From positions 266,898 to 330,897 of the forward strand of contig NZ_HE997451.1 of the NCBI RefSeq assembly GCF_000312525.1: a stretch of 64,000 bases of DNA, written 5' to 3'. The stretch is from Bartonella florencae. GTDB lineage: Bacteria > Pseudomonadota > Alphaproteobacteria > Rhizobiales > Rhizobiaceae. Position 1 is the stretch's first letter. The number at the start of each line of letters is the position of its first letter. A program made the translations under genes and the position numbers. The notes beneath the pieces are model-generated. The model was given only the letters and a program-made list of their open reading frames with translations, did no database searches and was not told the DNA's origin. Positions 8,328-18,472 of the stretch are shown piece by piece.

Positions 8328-9671
8328 TTAATTCATATTTTGTTTGATATGCTCGAGATGTTTTTTTGCTTTACGAGTAAGCTCTGCTCTAATAGTAACA
8401 GAACCGTCATCATGTCCTTCTTGTGTTATTTCCCCAGAGTTTTCATAAAACCAATCAATAAGCGACATTTCATGAGGTCTTAAAAGACATTCAACCTTTT
8501 GCATTTCTCCAAAAATTCGCTTTTCAATTGCTATTAATAATTGATCTAGTCCATCATTCATAAGCGCAGACACCATTATTGCGGGATTCAAGCGTGTTTT
8601 TGCGCTTGTTTGCAAAACATTTTGTGCCTGCTCGTCCAATAGATCAATTTTGTTCCAAACTTCTATGATATGTTCCGTATCATCAATATCAATGCCAAGA
8701 CTTGACAACACCTTTAAAACATCTTGAGCATGCACATGATGAGCAAAGTCTGACATATCTCTTACATGAAGAATAAGATCAGCTTCAATGACTTCTTCTA
8801 GAGTTGCTCTAAAAGCTGCAATCAAATGCATAGGTAAATTTGAAATAAAACCTACAGTATCAGACAAAAGAATAGTTTTCCCATGAGGAAGAGCAACTTT
8901 GCGCAAAGTTGGATCAAGTGTCGCAAATAACATATCCTTTGCAAAAACATCAGAACCGCTTAAACGGTTAAAAAGAGTTGATTTTCCTGTATTAGTATAT
9001 CCAACTAAAGCAACTACAGGATGAGATGTTTTCTTTCTTTTAGCTCTATGAAGAGCTCTTGTTTTAATCACTGTTTCTAATTCGCGACGGATACGAATAA
9101 TTTTTTCTTGTAAAAGACGTCTATCAGCTTCAATCTGAGTTTCACCAGGACCACCCAAAAAACCACGACCACCACGTTGTCTCTCCAAGTGTGTCCAGCT
9201 ACGCACAAGTCTACTTTTTTGATAGGTCAGATGCGCGAGTTCAACTTGTAGACCCCCTTCTTTTGTTCGCGCACGCTCCCCAAAAATTTCAAGAATCAGA
9301 GCTGTTCTATCAATAACTTTACAATTCCATAATTTTTCTAAATTACGTTGCTGAACTGGTGTTAAAAAATAATCTACAATTGCAAGTTCGATCTGACATT
9401 CACTTATATAATGAGCCAGCGCATCCACTTTTCCCTTCCCAAACAAGGTTGCAGGACGCAGTCTAACAATATAAATCGTTTCATGATGAACAACATCCAA
9501 CCTTATAGCATGTGCAAGCCCTAACGCCTCCTTAACCCGAGAAGAGACCGAACATTCACTTAAAGGACCTTCACTTTTATTTTCTTGGCAAATAGGTATC
9601 AAAACAAGTGTACGCACCTGTTTTGCAATCTGTAAAGAAAAATCACAGAATCTCTCATTTTCATTTGTCAT
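8328..9671 (-). CDS. hflX: Ribosome-associated GTPase HflX
   Basis: A 447-residue GTPase of the Obg-HflX class that binds the 50S subunit and splits or rescues stalled ribosomes under stress. The N-terminal HflX domain (about residues 20-200) includes KVDALAHYISE and the glycine-rich loop RQRGGRGFLGGPGETQIE. The G domain has G1 GYTNTGKST, a G3-like DTVGFISNLP and G4 NKID. It follows hfq on the same strand after about 54 bases, the common proteobacterial hfq-hflX order. ATG start, intact, usual length. Confidence 0.96.
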   Translation of the reverse strand: MTNENERFCDFSLQIAKQVRTLVLIPICQENKSEGPLSECSVSSRVKEALGLAHAIRLDVVHHETIYIVRLRPATLFGKGKVDALAHYISECQIELAIVDYFLTPVQQRNLEKLWNCKVIDRTALILEIFGERARTKEGGLQVELAHLTYQKSRLVRSWTHLERQRGGRGFLGGPGETQIEADRRLLQEKIIRIRRELETVIKTRALHRAKRKKTSHPVVALVGYTNTGKSTLFNRLSGSDVFAKDMLFATLDPTLRKVALPHGKTILLSDTVGFISNLPMHLIAAFRATLEEVIEADLILHVRDMSDFAHHVHAQDVLKVLSSLGIDIDDTEHIIEVWNKIDLLDEQAQNVLQTSAKTRLNPAIMVSALMNDGLDQLLIAIEKRIFGEMQKVECLLRPHEMSLIDWFYENSGEITQEGHDDGSVTIRAELTRKAKKHLEHIKQNMN

Positions 9672-9725
9672 GACAATCTAAGCACTTTCAAAATGGGATA
9701 AGAGACTTAAAGTGAAATAACCTGT

Positions 9726-9965
9726 TTATTCAGAATCTTCACCTTCAAACATCTGTACCGGTTGTCCGGGCATAATTGTAGAAATAGCATGCTTATAGAC
9801 CAATTGTGCATGTCCATCACGACGCAAAAGGACACAAAAATTATCAAACGAAGTTACAATACCCGTTAATTTGACGCCATTTACAAGAAAAATTGTAAGA
9901 GAAATTTTTTGCTTGCGTACAGTATTTAAAAATACATCTTGCAGGTGTTGTGATCGTTCTGCCAT
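9726..9965 (-). CDS. hfq: RNA chaperone Hfq
   Basis: A 79-residue Sm-like protein forming hexameric rings that pair small RNAs with mRNAs. Sm1 is visible in [20 protein letters not shown] and Sm2 in [14 protein letters not shown], including the YKH core. The acidic C-terminal tail is short (EGEDSE), as in other alphaproteobacteria. First gene of the hfq-hflX pair. The promoter must lie in the AT-rich stretch just after 9966. Confidence 0.98.
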   Translation of the reverse strand: MAERSQHLQDVFLNTVRKQKISLTIFLVNGVKLTGIVTSFDNFCVLLRRDGHAQLVYKHAISTIMPGQPVQMFEGEDSE

Positions 9966-10652
9966 TATTTTTACACCTTTACCTCGAATTGCTAAAATAT
10001 TCGTGCATGCATATCGACCGAAAAATCTCTAATTGTCAACGCAACAGCTTCAAAAATTAGCAAAAGACAGTTTATATAATGAAAAAAAACGACTCCTTAT
10101 TAAGATAAGGAACGCAATAATCAATGAAAAACCATCAGAAAACACACAACTTTTCCATCATATTTACCCTATTATAGGCATTATGAAAAGACAATCCTCT
10201 ATTTTAGATATCAGAGTGTTATATGCCTTAAATCAGCTGCATTTCCAAGAAGTATAATGATGCATTGTTCTCGTTAAAATCAATAAGAATTATTAGCATG
10301 ACATTATGATTCGTTCATTTATTAATGCAGTATCGCCCTGCAGACATCTTTAAACGCTGTCTAGAACTATCATTAGATTTCCCCTAAACATCAATACAAC
10401 AGACATATAATTCTACCTATAAGTGAAAGTTGTAAACAGTATTTTTATTTTTATGAAAATCAAATAATGCTTTGTTTATATTATATTTTGTAGCATTTTT
10501 GAACAGGTTAAATGCTCTGTGTTAACTTTATCTTGATAAGTTTTTAAAATTTTGCCTTAGGCATATTCCTTTCTAAATAATTAACAGCTAGTATATTGAG
10601 ATATTTGGAAGAGAACGTATTACTTTTCCGTCTGTAAGAGTACGAGGCGAGT
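9966..10652. other. Divergent intergenic region, hfq / giant coiled-coil gene
   Basis: About 690 AT-rich bases between two divergent genes. A 74-codon open frame (10033-10257, plus strand) begins with TTG and lacks a ribosome site; I do not accept it as a gene. No tRNA, repeat array or strong hairpin was seen. It presumably holds the hfq promoter at its left end and the promoter of the 10653 gene at its right end. Confidence 0.5.
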
Positions 10653-13600
10653 ATGGCACGTAGAACGAAGTTACGAACATTTGAAGTTGAAGTTGAAGAA
10701 GCTCTCTCAAAAGCTATGGACTTTAACTTTGATGACGCGACGCTTGAAGTGATATCATCCAATAATTCTGAAAATGTCATCAATGTAGATGAACTTATTC
10801 AAAAGATCGCAATGGCAGAAGAAGAAATTTTCGCTGAAAATGGTACTTCGACTCTTATCTCAAATATCCATGATAGTGCTGTTATTGATGAATCAGTTGT
10901 TGAACAGCTTTTTTCCCAGAAATCTGGATCTAAAATTTCAGGTGGAACTGTTCATAATAAACTATTATCTACACAACTTCTTCCTGCTAATGATGATATA
11001 ACAGTTCCTTCAAATTTTGAGATATTAAAGCAGTATTCTACCTCTCGAATCTATTGGTGTACAACAGCACTTAGTGCTTTATGGGCCACAGGAGGAGCTT
11101 TTATTGCGCATAAATTAGCGCCTGCTGGACTGAATTCCTTATCGAATATTACCGCCTTTATCACATCTCCAAGCGGATTAGCTGTAGCAGCCGGAACAGC
11201 AATCCCTATTCTCATATCTTGGGGCTTTGCTCAATTAACAAAACGCTCCAATGAATTGCACAATATTGCTCTTCTTATGACAAATGCTGCACAACGTCTT
11301 AGTGAACCCCAACATATATCTGAACAACAAGCTATTGCCATAGGACAAACTATTCGTGAAGAAGTTGCAGCAATGAACGAGGGAATTGAGCGCACTCTTG
11401 GAAGGGCTGTTGAACTTGAAGCCATCATACAAGGAGAAGTTCATAATCTAGAACAAGCTTACGCTGAAAATGAATCACGTATTCATACACTCATCAAAGA
11501 ATTGAGCAATGAGCGCATAGCCATCTTAAATCATGCTGACCGTGTACAGTCGACAATTAAAGGGACACAAGAACAACTGAGTGATGAATTTGGCTTGGTA
11601 ACTTCTAAAATTGTAACCAATGTTGAAAAACTCGCACAAACTCTTTCCCAGACGTTACAAAAACAAGGAGAAGATCTTGTTGAGAAGCTTTCCTATGCTG
11701 GTGATGGCGTAACAAATCAACTCGTTGAAAAATTTCATCAAACCACAACGCAACTTCAGCAAAAAAACACGGATTTTTTCTATGAATTAGAAAAAAACTT
11801 CGATAATTTTTCAGAACGTTTTAATAATAATGAGAAACAAATAGAAAAAACCTTTAATGAAACAGCTGCTAAAGCTGAAAGACATATCAGTGAAATTGTA
11901 ACGCATATACAAACAGCAACAGACCAAACGCTACAGGATGTTGATGAGAAGTTTAAAACGCTAGATGAATCCATTATGGGGCGCAATAATCAATTTTTAC
12001 AGAGTTTTGATGAAAAAGCATATAAGCTTTCTTCTAAATTTGATAACGTAACTTTAGAGGCAATTGAAGCTTTTGAAAATCGTTTAGCAACCGTTGATCT
12101 TTCTCTTAAAGAACATAGCAATTCTATAATTGAATCTTTCATAGCACGCAGTCTTACCTTAGAAGATAATGCTAAAAAACTGGGTAATTTTTTGGAATCC
12201 CATATCTTACAAATTGATACCAATCTCCAAGAAAGAACAGCTGATATTACCAAAGCATTTACAAATGGCGGTGAAACTATTCTTTCTGCAATTGATAAAA
12301 GCACAGAAAAACTAAGAGAGGAAGTTCAACATATCGATAATGCTATTGTTGATATCATACAAGAACGTTCACAAGACTTCACATTACAACTTTCTGATCA
12401 AAGAGCTCTCATGGCAAACATGCTCGATAACGAAAAGAGTAAAATTGCCGATACATTAAAAAATCAAATTGATGTCTTAACGCAAAATACTTCAAGTCTT
12501 GAAAAACTTTTGATTGATAATGTTAAAACCGTTGATCAGCATACTGAAAATCATGTTACGAATATCATTCAATGCACAGAGAAACTACAAAAAACTATTG
12601 CGCAAAGCTGCAATGCCACGCAAGATGCATTAGAAGCACAAGCTAGAAATATTGATATCCGTGCTGACGCTCTGCGTGACTCTTTGGCCATTAATAGTTT
12701 TTCTCTTAACGAAGTTCTTGCAGATCAAGCGCGCACGCTTGAGCAAAGAATGGAAATAATACATAATCTTATCGCCAAAAGTGATATACACGTTGATGCA
12801 GCACTAAAACAGCAAATAGGTCTCGTTGAAGATGCGATTGCTGCTAATAATAAAAACATTACAGAAACTGTTCAAGGTCATATCAGAAATCTTGAAGGAC
12901 AAGCTAAAATTTTGAAAAATACTCTTTCTCAATCCAAAGAGGAATTTTTTGAAACCCTTGAAACACGGATAGAATCATTCGATGAGAATTTAGAGAACCG
13001 TGCGCGCCAAGTTTTTGAGTGCGCGGCCACCCTAGAAGAAACATTTTCAGAGAAACTTGGTCAAGTATGCGAAACTATAGAGATACAAACATCGGTCCTT
13101 GAAAGACGCTCTGATTCATTGCAGACATCTATCGTTCTTAATAATGAAAAAAACCGAGCAATTCAACAAGCGTTAGAAACAAGTGTTGATAATATACGAA
13201 CAACACTAGAAGACTCTGTTAACACAGTTACCGGAAGCTTACATGACAAAATTGTAGAAGCCTCCGGCATTCTTTCTTCTACAAGCGAACAAATACTTTC
13301 GTCTGTAGAAAATGTTACTATAAAAGCAGAAAGTATTCTCTCTGAGTCAGGCAATCGCATTGTATCAAATGTTAAACAAACGGTTTATGATACCAGTGAA
13401 AAAGTTTTATCTGTTCTCTCTGAACAAACAGCCCATACGATTGAAGCCTTTACAACAGCCAGCCATAATGCGCAGGCATTGCTAAATGAAACAATTCACA
13501 CTTCAACAATAGCAATTGAACAAGTCCTCAATGAACGCTGCAATGTTCTTCATCATTCGATGCAGAATATGAAAAATGATTTAGGATATCAGCTTTCTGA

Positions 13601-15194
13601 TGTAAGCAGCCGTTTGGAAGAAGCAAAAAATCAAACAGAAATTCAAATTTCAGAGCATGTTGGAAAAATTGCAGAACTGACGAACCACTTAAATCAAGCT
13701 GCGCAAAATACAACAGAATCAATAGGTTATTTAACACAGCATATTGGTGAGCAACTTTCTCTCTCAACACAAGATGCTGAACAAAGGATTTATGCATATA
13801 ATGAATCTTTAGTGAATAGTTTAACACAAACAAACTCTGAAACACTTCAAACAGTAACTGCTATGAAGGAAGATCTTATCAACAACGTTTCATCTATCGT
13901 TACACAACTAAATCAATCAATGTACAGCTTTCATGAAAACACTAATGTTTTATTATCAGCAGTTCAAAATATTGATGGACAATTTAGCGAGGCTGCGAAT
14001 AATTTTTTCCGCAATACCAACCAAGTAGCAGAGCATTTATCAGCTTCGAATCAAGCGCTTAATAACAATGTTGAAGTTTTACAAGGACTCTCACAAAATA
14101 CATTTCAGCAGATTAGTCATATAACAAGTAGTTTTGGTGAACATGCAAAAACACTTTCTGAGGCAGTTCATGTTCTGGAACAGTCGGAAAATTCACTCAG
14201 TGCAACACTTGAAGAAAAACACAATATACTCTCTGTATTAAGCAATGCTCTTGTTTCAAAATCTAATGAAATCAATCAAATGATTGAACATTACGAAAAT
14301 GTTCTTAACTTAGCACTAGAACGCACTGATAAAAATGCACGGAATTCTACCCATTCGCTCCAACAATCACTTAATCAGCTTATTAGTGAAGCCTCAATGC
14401 GTTTTTCAGGAGCAGCAAAAGATATACGCCGTTCAGCTGATGAAGTTCGTTTAGAACTTTCAAAAATTAATAATGATATTAATGAAAATGTACAAAAACT
14501 TCCGGAAAAGACGAAAGAAACAGCGCAAACAATTCGCTCTGCTTTAAATGAACAAATTATAGCATTGAAAGACTTAGTAAACATTATACAAAAAAATAAT
14601 CAAGAGAATACAAATGGGCAGCTAATGCCGTCAGTTTCTACATCATCGACATTGAAGAAAAACGTGAGTATTTCTCCTGAAGTCATTAAGAAAATAGTGC
14701 CACCTAAGCCTATTTTGCAACAAGATCAAAGCAAAAAACGGCCAAACAAATGGGTATCAAATCTCCTAGAAAGAGCTTCACGTGAAGAAACTTGGTATGA
14801 TGAGGCACCTAATGATACTGTTTTTGCATCGGTACAAACAAAACCGCGTTCTACAAATGTCTCTCTTAATTCTTTAGCAGCAGGTATAGTACAATCCATG
14901 AACCATAATGCTGTCATTGAACTATGGGACCATTATCGCCGTGGACAAGAAAACATCATAACAGAACGCCTTTATACTTTGAATGGCAAAAAGATATTTG
15001 ATATGATTAAGCAAAAATATATGAGTGATCTTGATTTTAAACGCTCCGTTAATCAGTATATTATAGATTTCGAAAAGCTATTACGTGATGTATCCCGTAG
15101 TTCTAGATCTCCCAACTCAACTCGAAAATATCTGACATCGGATACTGGAAAAGTCTACACTATGCTCGCTCATGCAAGTGGACGAATTCAATAA
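10653..15194 (+). CDS. Giant membrane-anchored coiled-coil protein, GPR-like polar scaffold
   Basis: A 1513-residue protein with three parts. An acidic N-terminal region (1-130) is followed by two membrane segments at about 133-156 (WCTTALSALWATGGAFIAHK) and 173-192 (LAVAAGTAIPILISWGFAQL). Then comes a helical coiled-coil stretch of about 1100 residues rich in Glu, Gln, Asn, Ser and Thr with loose repeats such as IESFDENLENRA. The C-terminal domain (about 1407-1513) looks compact and conserved: AVIELWDHYRRGQENIITER, YLTSDTGKVYTMLAHASGR. This plan matches the Rhizobiales Growth Pole Ring protein (annotated apolipoprotein- or kinesin-like, related in design to Caulobacter TipN), a scaffold for polar growth. 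The orthology is inferred from architecture only. GAGGCGAG precedes the ATG. A long inverted repeat begins at its stop codon. Confidence 0.75.
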   Translation: MARRTKLRTFEVEVEEALSKAMDFNFDDATLEVISSNNSENVINVDELIQKIAMAEEEIFAENGTSTLISNIHDSAVIDESVVEQLFSQKSGSKISGGTVHNKLLSTQLLPANDDITVPSNFEILKQYSTSRIYWCTTALSALWATGGAFIAHKLAPAGLNSLSNITAFITSPSGLAVAAGTAIPILISWGFAQLTKRSNELHNIALLMTNAAQRLSEPQHISEQQAIAIGQTIREEVAAMNEGIERTLGRAVELEAIIQGEVHNLEQAYAENESRIHTLIKELSNERIAILNHADRVQSTIKGTQEQLSDEFGLVTSKIVTNVEKLAQTLSQTLQKQGEDLVEKLSYAGDGVTNQLVEKFHQTTTQLQQKNTDFFYELEKNFDNFSERFNNNEKQIEKTFNETAAKAERHISEIVTHIQTATDQTLQDVDEKFKTLDESIMGRNNQFLQSFDEKAYKLSSKFDNVTLEAIEAFENRLATVDLSLKEHSNSIIESFIARSLTLEDNAKKLGNFLESHILQIDTNLQERTADITKAFTNGGETILSAIDKSTEKLREEVQHIDNAIVDIIQERSQDFTLQLSDQRALMANMLDNEKSKIADTLKNQIDVLTQNTSSLEKLLIDNVKTVDQHTENHVTNIIQCTEKLQKTIAQSCNATQDALEAQARNIDIRADALRDSLAINSFSLNEVLADQARTLEQRMEIIHNLIAKSDIHVDAALKQQIGLVEDAIAANNKNITETVQGHIRNLEGQAKILKNTLSQSKEEFFETLETRIESFDENLENRARQVFECAATLEETFSEKLGQVCETIEIQTSVLERRSDSLQTSIVLNNEKNRAIQQALETSVDNIRTTLEDSVNTVTGSLHDKIVEASGILSSTSEQILSSVENVTIKAESILSESGNRIVSNVKQTVYDTSEKVLSVLSEQTAHTIEAFTTASHNAQALLNETIHTSTIAIEQVLNERCNVLHHSMQNMKNDLGYQLSDVSSRLEEAKNQTEIQISEHVGKIAELTNHLNQAAQNTTESIGYLTQHIGEQLSLSTQDAEQRIYAYNESLVNSLTQTNSETLQTVTAMKEDLINNVSSIVTQLNQSMYSFHENTNVLLSAVQNIDGQFSEAANNFFRNTNQVAEHLSASNQALNNNVEVLQGLSQNTFQQISHITSSFGEHAKTLSEAVHVLEQSENSLSATLEEKHNILSVLSNALVSKSNEINQMIEHYENVLNLALERTDKNARNSTHSLQQSLNQLISEASMRFSGAAKDIRRSADEVRLELSKINNDINENVQKLPEKTKETAQTIRSALNEQIIALKDLVNIIQKNNQENTNGQLMPSVSTSSTLKKNVSISPEVIKKIVPPKPILQQDQSKKRPNKWVSNLLERASREETWYDEAPNDTVFASVQTKPRSTNVSLNSLAAGIVQSMNHNAVIELWDHYRRGQENIITERLYTLNGKKIFDMIKQKYMSDLDFKRSVNQYIIDFEKLLRDVSRSSRSPNSTRKYLTSDTGKVYTMLAHASGRIQ

Positions 15195-15252
15195 ACAACA
15201 AGAAAATTGAAAAAAGTATCTTTTTTATTTTTTCAATGAAAATTGTTGTTTA
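15192..15252. terminator. Long inverted repeat terminator after coiled-coil gene
   Basis: Starting at the stop codon, TAAACAACAA (15192-15201) pairs with TTGTTGTTTA (15243-15252), and inside it ATTGAAAAAA (15206-15215) pairs with TTTTTTCAAT (15228-15237). Together they form a nested stem of about 20 base pairs with an internal loop and A/T tracts on both sides. It probably acts as a factor-independent terminator on the plus strand. Confidence 0.65.
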
Positions 15253-15664
15253 TCATTACGTAATACATTGATTGCAATATTATATAAAAGTCGAATAGAT
15301 AATTGATTATGGTGTTTTCTGTGGTATCTTAACAAAAAATATCTGAAATATGCATAATTAATGACCAGATAATATAATAATAGGAATAAATATAACACTC
15401 CCTAATACCCTTATGTGCTTCTTTTATCTTTTTCATACAGACAATAATGGTCTATAAATATTACACTCTCTTATAAAATATGAATAAAGCATATGTTTAT
15501 GACAACTAAGTTTAATAAATAAACGGTTTTTTTCCTTTCTCTTGCCAGCATTGCAAAAAAATAATGGCTTGATGACTTTCAGAGAAATGAGGATCTATCA
15601 GTGAAAGAAATTATCATAAATGGAACATTTCATATAAACATACACGAACTTGGATAACACAAGA
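15253..15664. other. Gene-free AT-rich region upstream of maeB
   Basis: No open frame with a ribosome site and no RNA gene could be recognised. It is assumed to contain the maeB promoter. Confidence 0.4.
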
Positions 15665-17983
15665 ATGTCTACAGAACGAAATAATGACTTCAGTTTACAA
15701 AAAGCTGAACTTGATAGTGCCGCACTTTTTTATCACCAACATCCAAAACCTGGAAAATTGGAAATACAAGCGACAAAACCTCTTGATAATCAGCGTGATT
15801 TGGCTCTTGCTTATTCTCCAGGTGTTGCAGCACCATGTCTTGCAATTCATGAAGACCCTAATCTTGCGGCTCAATATACCTCCCGTTCTAATTTAGTCGC
15901 CGTTATATCAAATGGAACCGCTGTTCTCGGGTTAGGAAATATTGGTCCCCTCGCCTCCAAACCGGTTATGGAAGGAAAAGCTGTTTTATTTAAAAAATTT
16001 GCCAATATTGATGTTTTTGATATTGAAATCGATGCTCCCAATATTGAACAAATGGTAGAAACTGTATCTGCCTTAGAGCCTACATTCGGTGGTATTAATC
16101 TTGAAGATATAAAAGCTCCTGAATGTTTTGAAATCGAAGAAAAGCTTCGCTCTCGCATGAATATTCCGGTTTTCCATGATGATCAACATGGAACTGCCAT
16201 TATCGTTTCGGCAGCCGTATTAAATGCCTTAAATCTTTCTGGGAAAAAAATTGAAAATGCAAAGATAGTTGCCTCAGGTGCGGGGGCTGCAGCTCTAGCT
16301 TGTATTAATCTTTTAGTCCGTCTTGGAGCAAAAGTTGAAAATATTTGGCTTAGCGATTTAGAAGGGGTTGTGTATCAAGGCCGCAAAACACTGATGGATC
16401 CTTGGAAAATCAAGTATGCGCAAAAAACGAATGCACGAACATTAGCCGAAATTATTGATAATGCAGATATTTTTCTAGGCGTTTCAGCAGGAGGTGTTTT
16501 AAAACCTGAATACTTAAAAAAAATGGCTCCCAATCCACTCATTTTAGCACTTGCTAATCCAATACCAGAAATTATGCCTGAAGAAGCACGCTCTACACGA
16601 CCAGATGCAATGATCTGCACAGGGCGCTCTGATTATCCCAATCAGGTCAATAATGTTCTTTGTTTTCCTTATATTTTCCGTGGTGCATTAGATGTAGGAG
16701 CTACCGCAATTAATGAAGAAATGAAAATGGCTGCTGTTCATGCGATTGCGGCTCTTGCTCGTGAAGAGACTTCAGATGTTGTGGCACGCGCCTATTCAAA
16801 AGCACCTCCCAATTTTGGACCCAATTATCTCATTCCCTCTCCTTTTGATCCGCGTTTAATTCTACGCATTGCTCCTGCTGTTGCCAAAGCTGCGATGGAA
16901 ACAGGTGTCGCAATTCGGCCGATTGAAGATATGGAAGCTTATCATGATATCCTTAATCGATTCGTATTCCGTTCTGGGCTAACAATGAAGCCTGTTTTTG
17001 CTGCCGCAAAAACAGCAAAACGTAAACGCGTCATTTATGCCAATGGTGAAGATGAACGTGTACTTAGAGCCGCACAAATTGTGCTTGAAGAACAAACTGC
17101 AATTCCTCTCCTTATTGGCCGCCCACATGTCATAGAAGCGAGATTAAAGCGCTTTGGTCTCAGAATTCGCCCCGGTATAGATTTTGAACTTACAAATCCA
17201 GAAAATGATCCCCGTTTTCATGATTATGTCAATTTATTGCTTCGCTATACAGGAAGACGTGGTGTTTCACCCGAAGTTGCCAAAACAATTGTCAGAACAT
17301 CAACAACAGCCATTGCTGCCCTTGCTGTGATGCGAGAAGAAGCTGATGCAATGATTTGCGGCTTAGAGGGACGTTTTGAACGTCATCTTGAATTGATTGA
17401 GCAAATTATTGGACTTGATTCAAATGTTCGTCATTTTTCTGCTGTAAGTTTGCTTATTTCTCCACGTCGTACTCTCTTTTTAACCGATACTTACGTCAAT
17501 GAAGATCCTTCTGCAGAAGAAATAGCAGAAATGACAGTGTTAGCAGCGCAAGAAATTGAAGCCTTTGGTATAACACCAAAAGCAGCTTTATTGTCACACT
17601 CAAATTTTGGTTCAAAAAATACAGAAAGTGCACGTAAAATGCGCCGTGCAACCGAAATTCTTGCTAAATTACACCCAAATTTAGAAGCTGATGGAGAAAT
17701 GCACGGTGATGCTGCACTTTCTACAGATTTTCGTAATCGTGTTTTTCTTGATTCACGCCTCAAAGGGGAAGCTAATTTGCTTGTCTTTCCAACGCTTGAT
17801 GCCGCTAATATAACACTCAATCTCGTAAAAAATCTAACCAATGCTCTTCATGTAGGCCCTATTTTGATCGGAGCCTCACGTCCTGCACATATCCTGACAC
17901 CCTCAGTAACTTCACGAGGAGTGGTTAATATGACAGCTCTTGCAGTTCTCGCTGCAAATAGAAAAACTTCCAAGGCAAAGTAA
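15665..17983 (+). CDS. maeB: NADP-dependent malic enzyme with phosphotransacetylase-like domain
   Basis: A cytoplasmic enzyme that oxidatively decarboxylates malate to pyruvate, giving NADPH. At 772 residues it is the long MaeB/Tme type: malic enzyme part at about 1-430 and a phosphotransacetylase-like part at about 435-770, thought to be regulatory rather than catalytic in this family. Marks are [31 protein letters not shown], the nucleotide loop [17 protein letters not shown], and [13 protein letters not shown]. The ATG at 15665 is chosen because its N-terminus fits the family; an in-frame TTG lies five codons upstream. It links the TCA cycle to pyruvate. Intact. Confidence 0.93.
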   Translation: MSTERNNDFSLQKAELDSAALFYHQHPKPGKLEIQATKPLDNQRDLALAYSPGVAAPCLAIHEDPNLAAQYTSRSNLVAVISNGTAVLGLGNIGPLASKPVMEGKAVLFKKFANIDVFDIEIDAPNIEQMVETVSALEPTFGGINLEDIKAPECFEIEEKLRSRMNIPVFHDDQHGTAIIVSAAVLNALNLSGKKIENAKIVASGAGAAALACINLLVRLGAKVENIWLSDLEGVVYQGRKTLMDPWKIKYAQKTNARTLAEIIDNADIFLGVSAGGVLKPEYLKKMAPNPLILALANPIPEIMPEEARSTRPDAMICTGRSDYPNQVNNVLCFPYIFRGALDVGATAINEEMKMAAVHAIAALAREETSDVVARAYSKAPPNFGPNYLIPSPFDPRLILRIAPAVAKAAMETGVAIRPIEDMEAYHDILNRFVFRSGLTMKPVFAAAKTAKRKRVIYANGEDERVLRAAQIVLEEQTAIPLLIGRPHVIEARLKRFGLRIRPGIDFELTNPENDPRFHDYVNLLLRYTGRRGVSPEVAKTIVRTSTTAIAALAVMREEADAMICGLEGRFERHLELIEQIIGLDSNVRHFSAVSLLISPRRTLFLTDTYVNEDPSAEEIAEMTVLAAQEIEAFGITPKAALLSHSNFGSKNTESARKMRRATEILAKLHPNLEADGEMHGDAALSTDFRNRVFLDSRLKGEANLLVFPTLDAANITLNLVKNLTNALHVGPILIGASRPAHILTPSVTSRGVVNMTALAVLAANRKTSKAK

Positions 17984-18177
17984 GAAAAAATAACAAAACT
18001 TATAATAAAATTTTTCAAACCCTTTAAATATAGTATTTTATACACCGCAAGCGTATCTGCTCTGTGACAAAGACGGCTATATTCTAGATTAAGGCTTTTT
18101 TTTAAGAGAAAAAAAGGCTAGAAGAATGGCGTTAAGTGTATTTTGAATTTACTAACTCTATAATAAGGAGTCGTACA

Positions 18178-18462
18178 TTGTCCTCTACGTTTGATAAAGT
18201 TGCTGATATTATCGCAGAAATTAGTGAAATTGATCGCAGCATAATCACACCTGAAAGCCATACAATTGATGATTTGGGAATCGATAGCCTTGATTTTCTG
18301 GATATTGTTTTTGCTATTGATAAAGCTTTTGGAATTAAAATTCCGCTAGAGCAATGGACACAAGAAGTCAATGAAGGTGTGGTTGCAACAGAAAAATACT
18401 TTGTTCTTAAAAACCTTTGTGCAAAAATTGATGAACTCGTTGCCTTAAAACAGGCGGAGTAA
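18178..18462 (+). CDS. acpXL: Acyl carrier protein AcpXL for very long chain fatty acids
   Basis: A 94-residue acyl carrier protein that carries the growing very-long-chain hydroxy fatty acid destined for lipid A. The phosphopantetheine serine is in [20 protein letters not shown]. The start is a TTG at 18178: AAGGAG (18165-18170) is seven bases upstream and the protein then begins [14 protein letters not shown], as in AcpXL; an earlier in-frame codon at 18136 has no such site. It is the first gene of a plus-strand cluster (two KAS-like genes, a dehydrogenase and an acyltransferase). GGAG at its 3' end serves the next gene, 10 bases on. Confidence 0.94.
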   Translation: MSSTFDKVADIIAEISEIDRSIITPESHTIDDLGIDSLDFLDIVFAIDKAFGIKIPLEQWTQEVNEGVVATEKYFVLKNLCAKIDELVALKQAE

Positions 18463-18472
18463 TTCTTTCACC

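Noticed and set aside
10033..10257. 74-codon plus-strand frame between hfq and the giant gene
   Set aside because: TTG start, no ribosome site, no recognisable motif, and composition like the surrounding intergenic DNA.
11990..12304. 104-codon minus-strand frame inside the giant coiled-coil gene
   Set aside because: Coiled-coil coding DNA with few complement stops regularly gives long antisense frames; Ser/Leu-rich content is typical of that.
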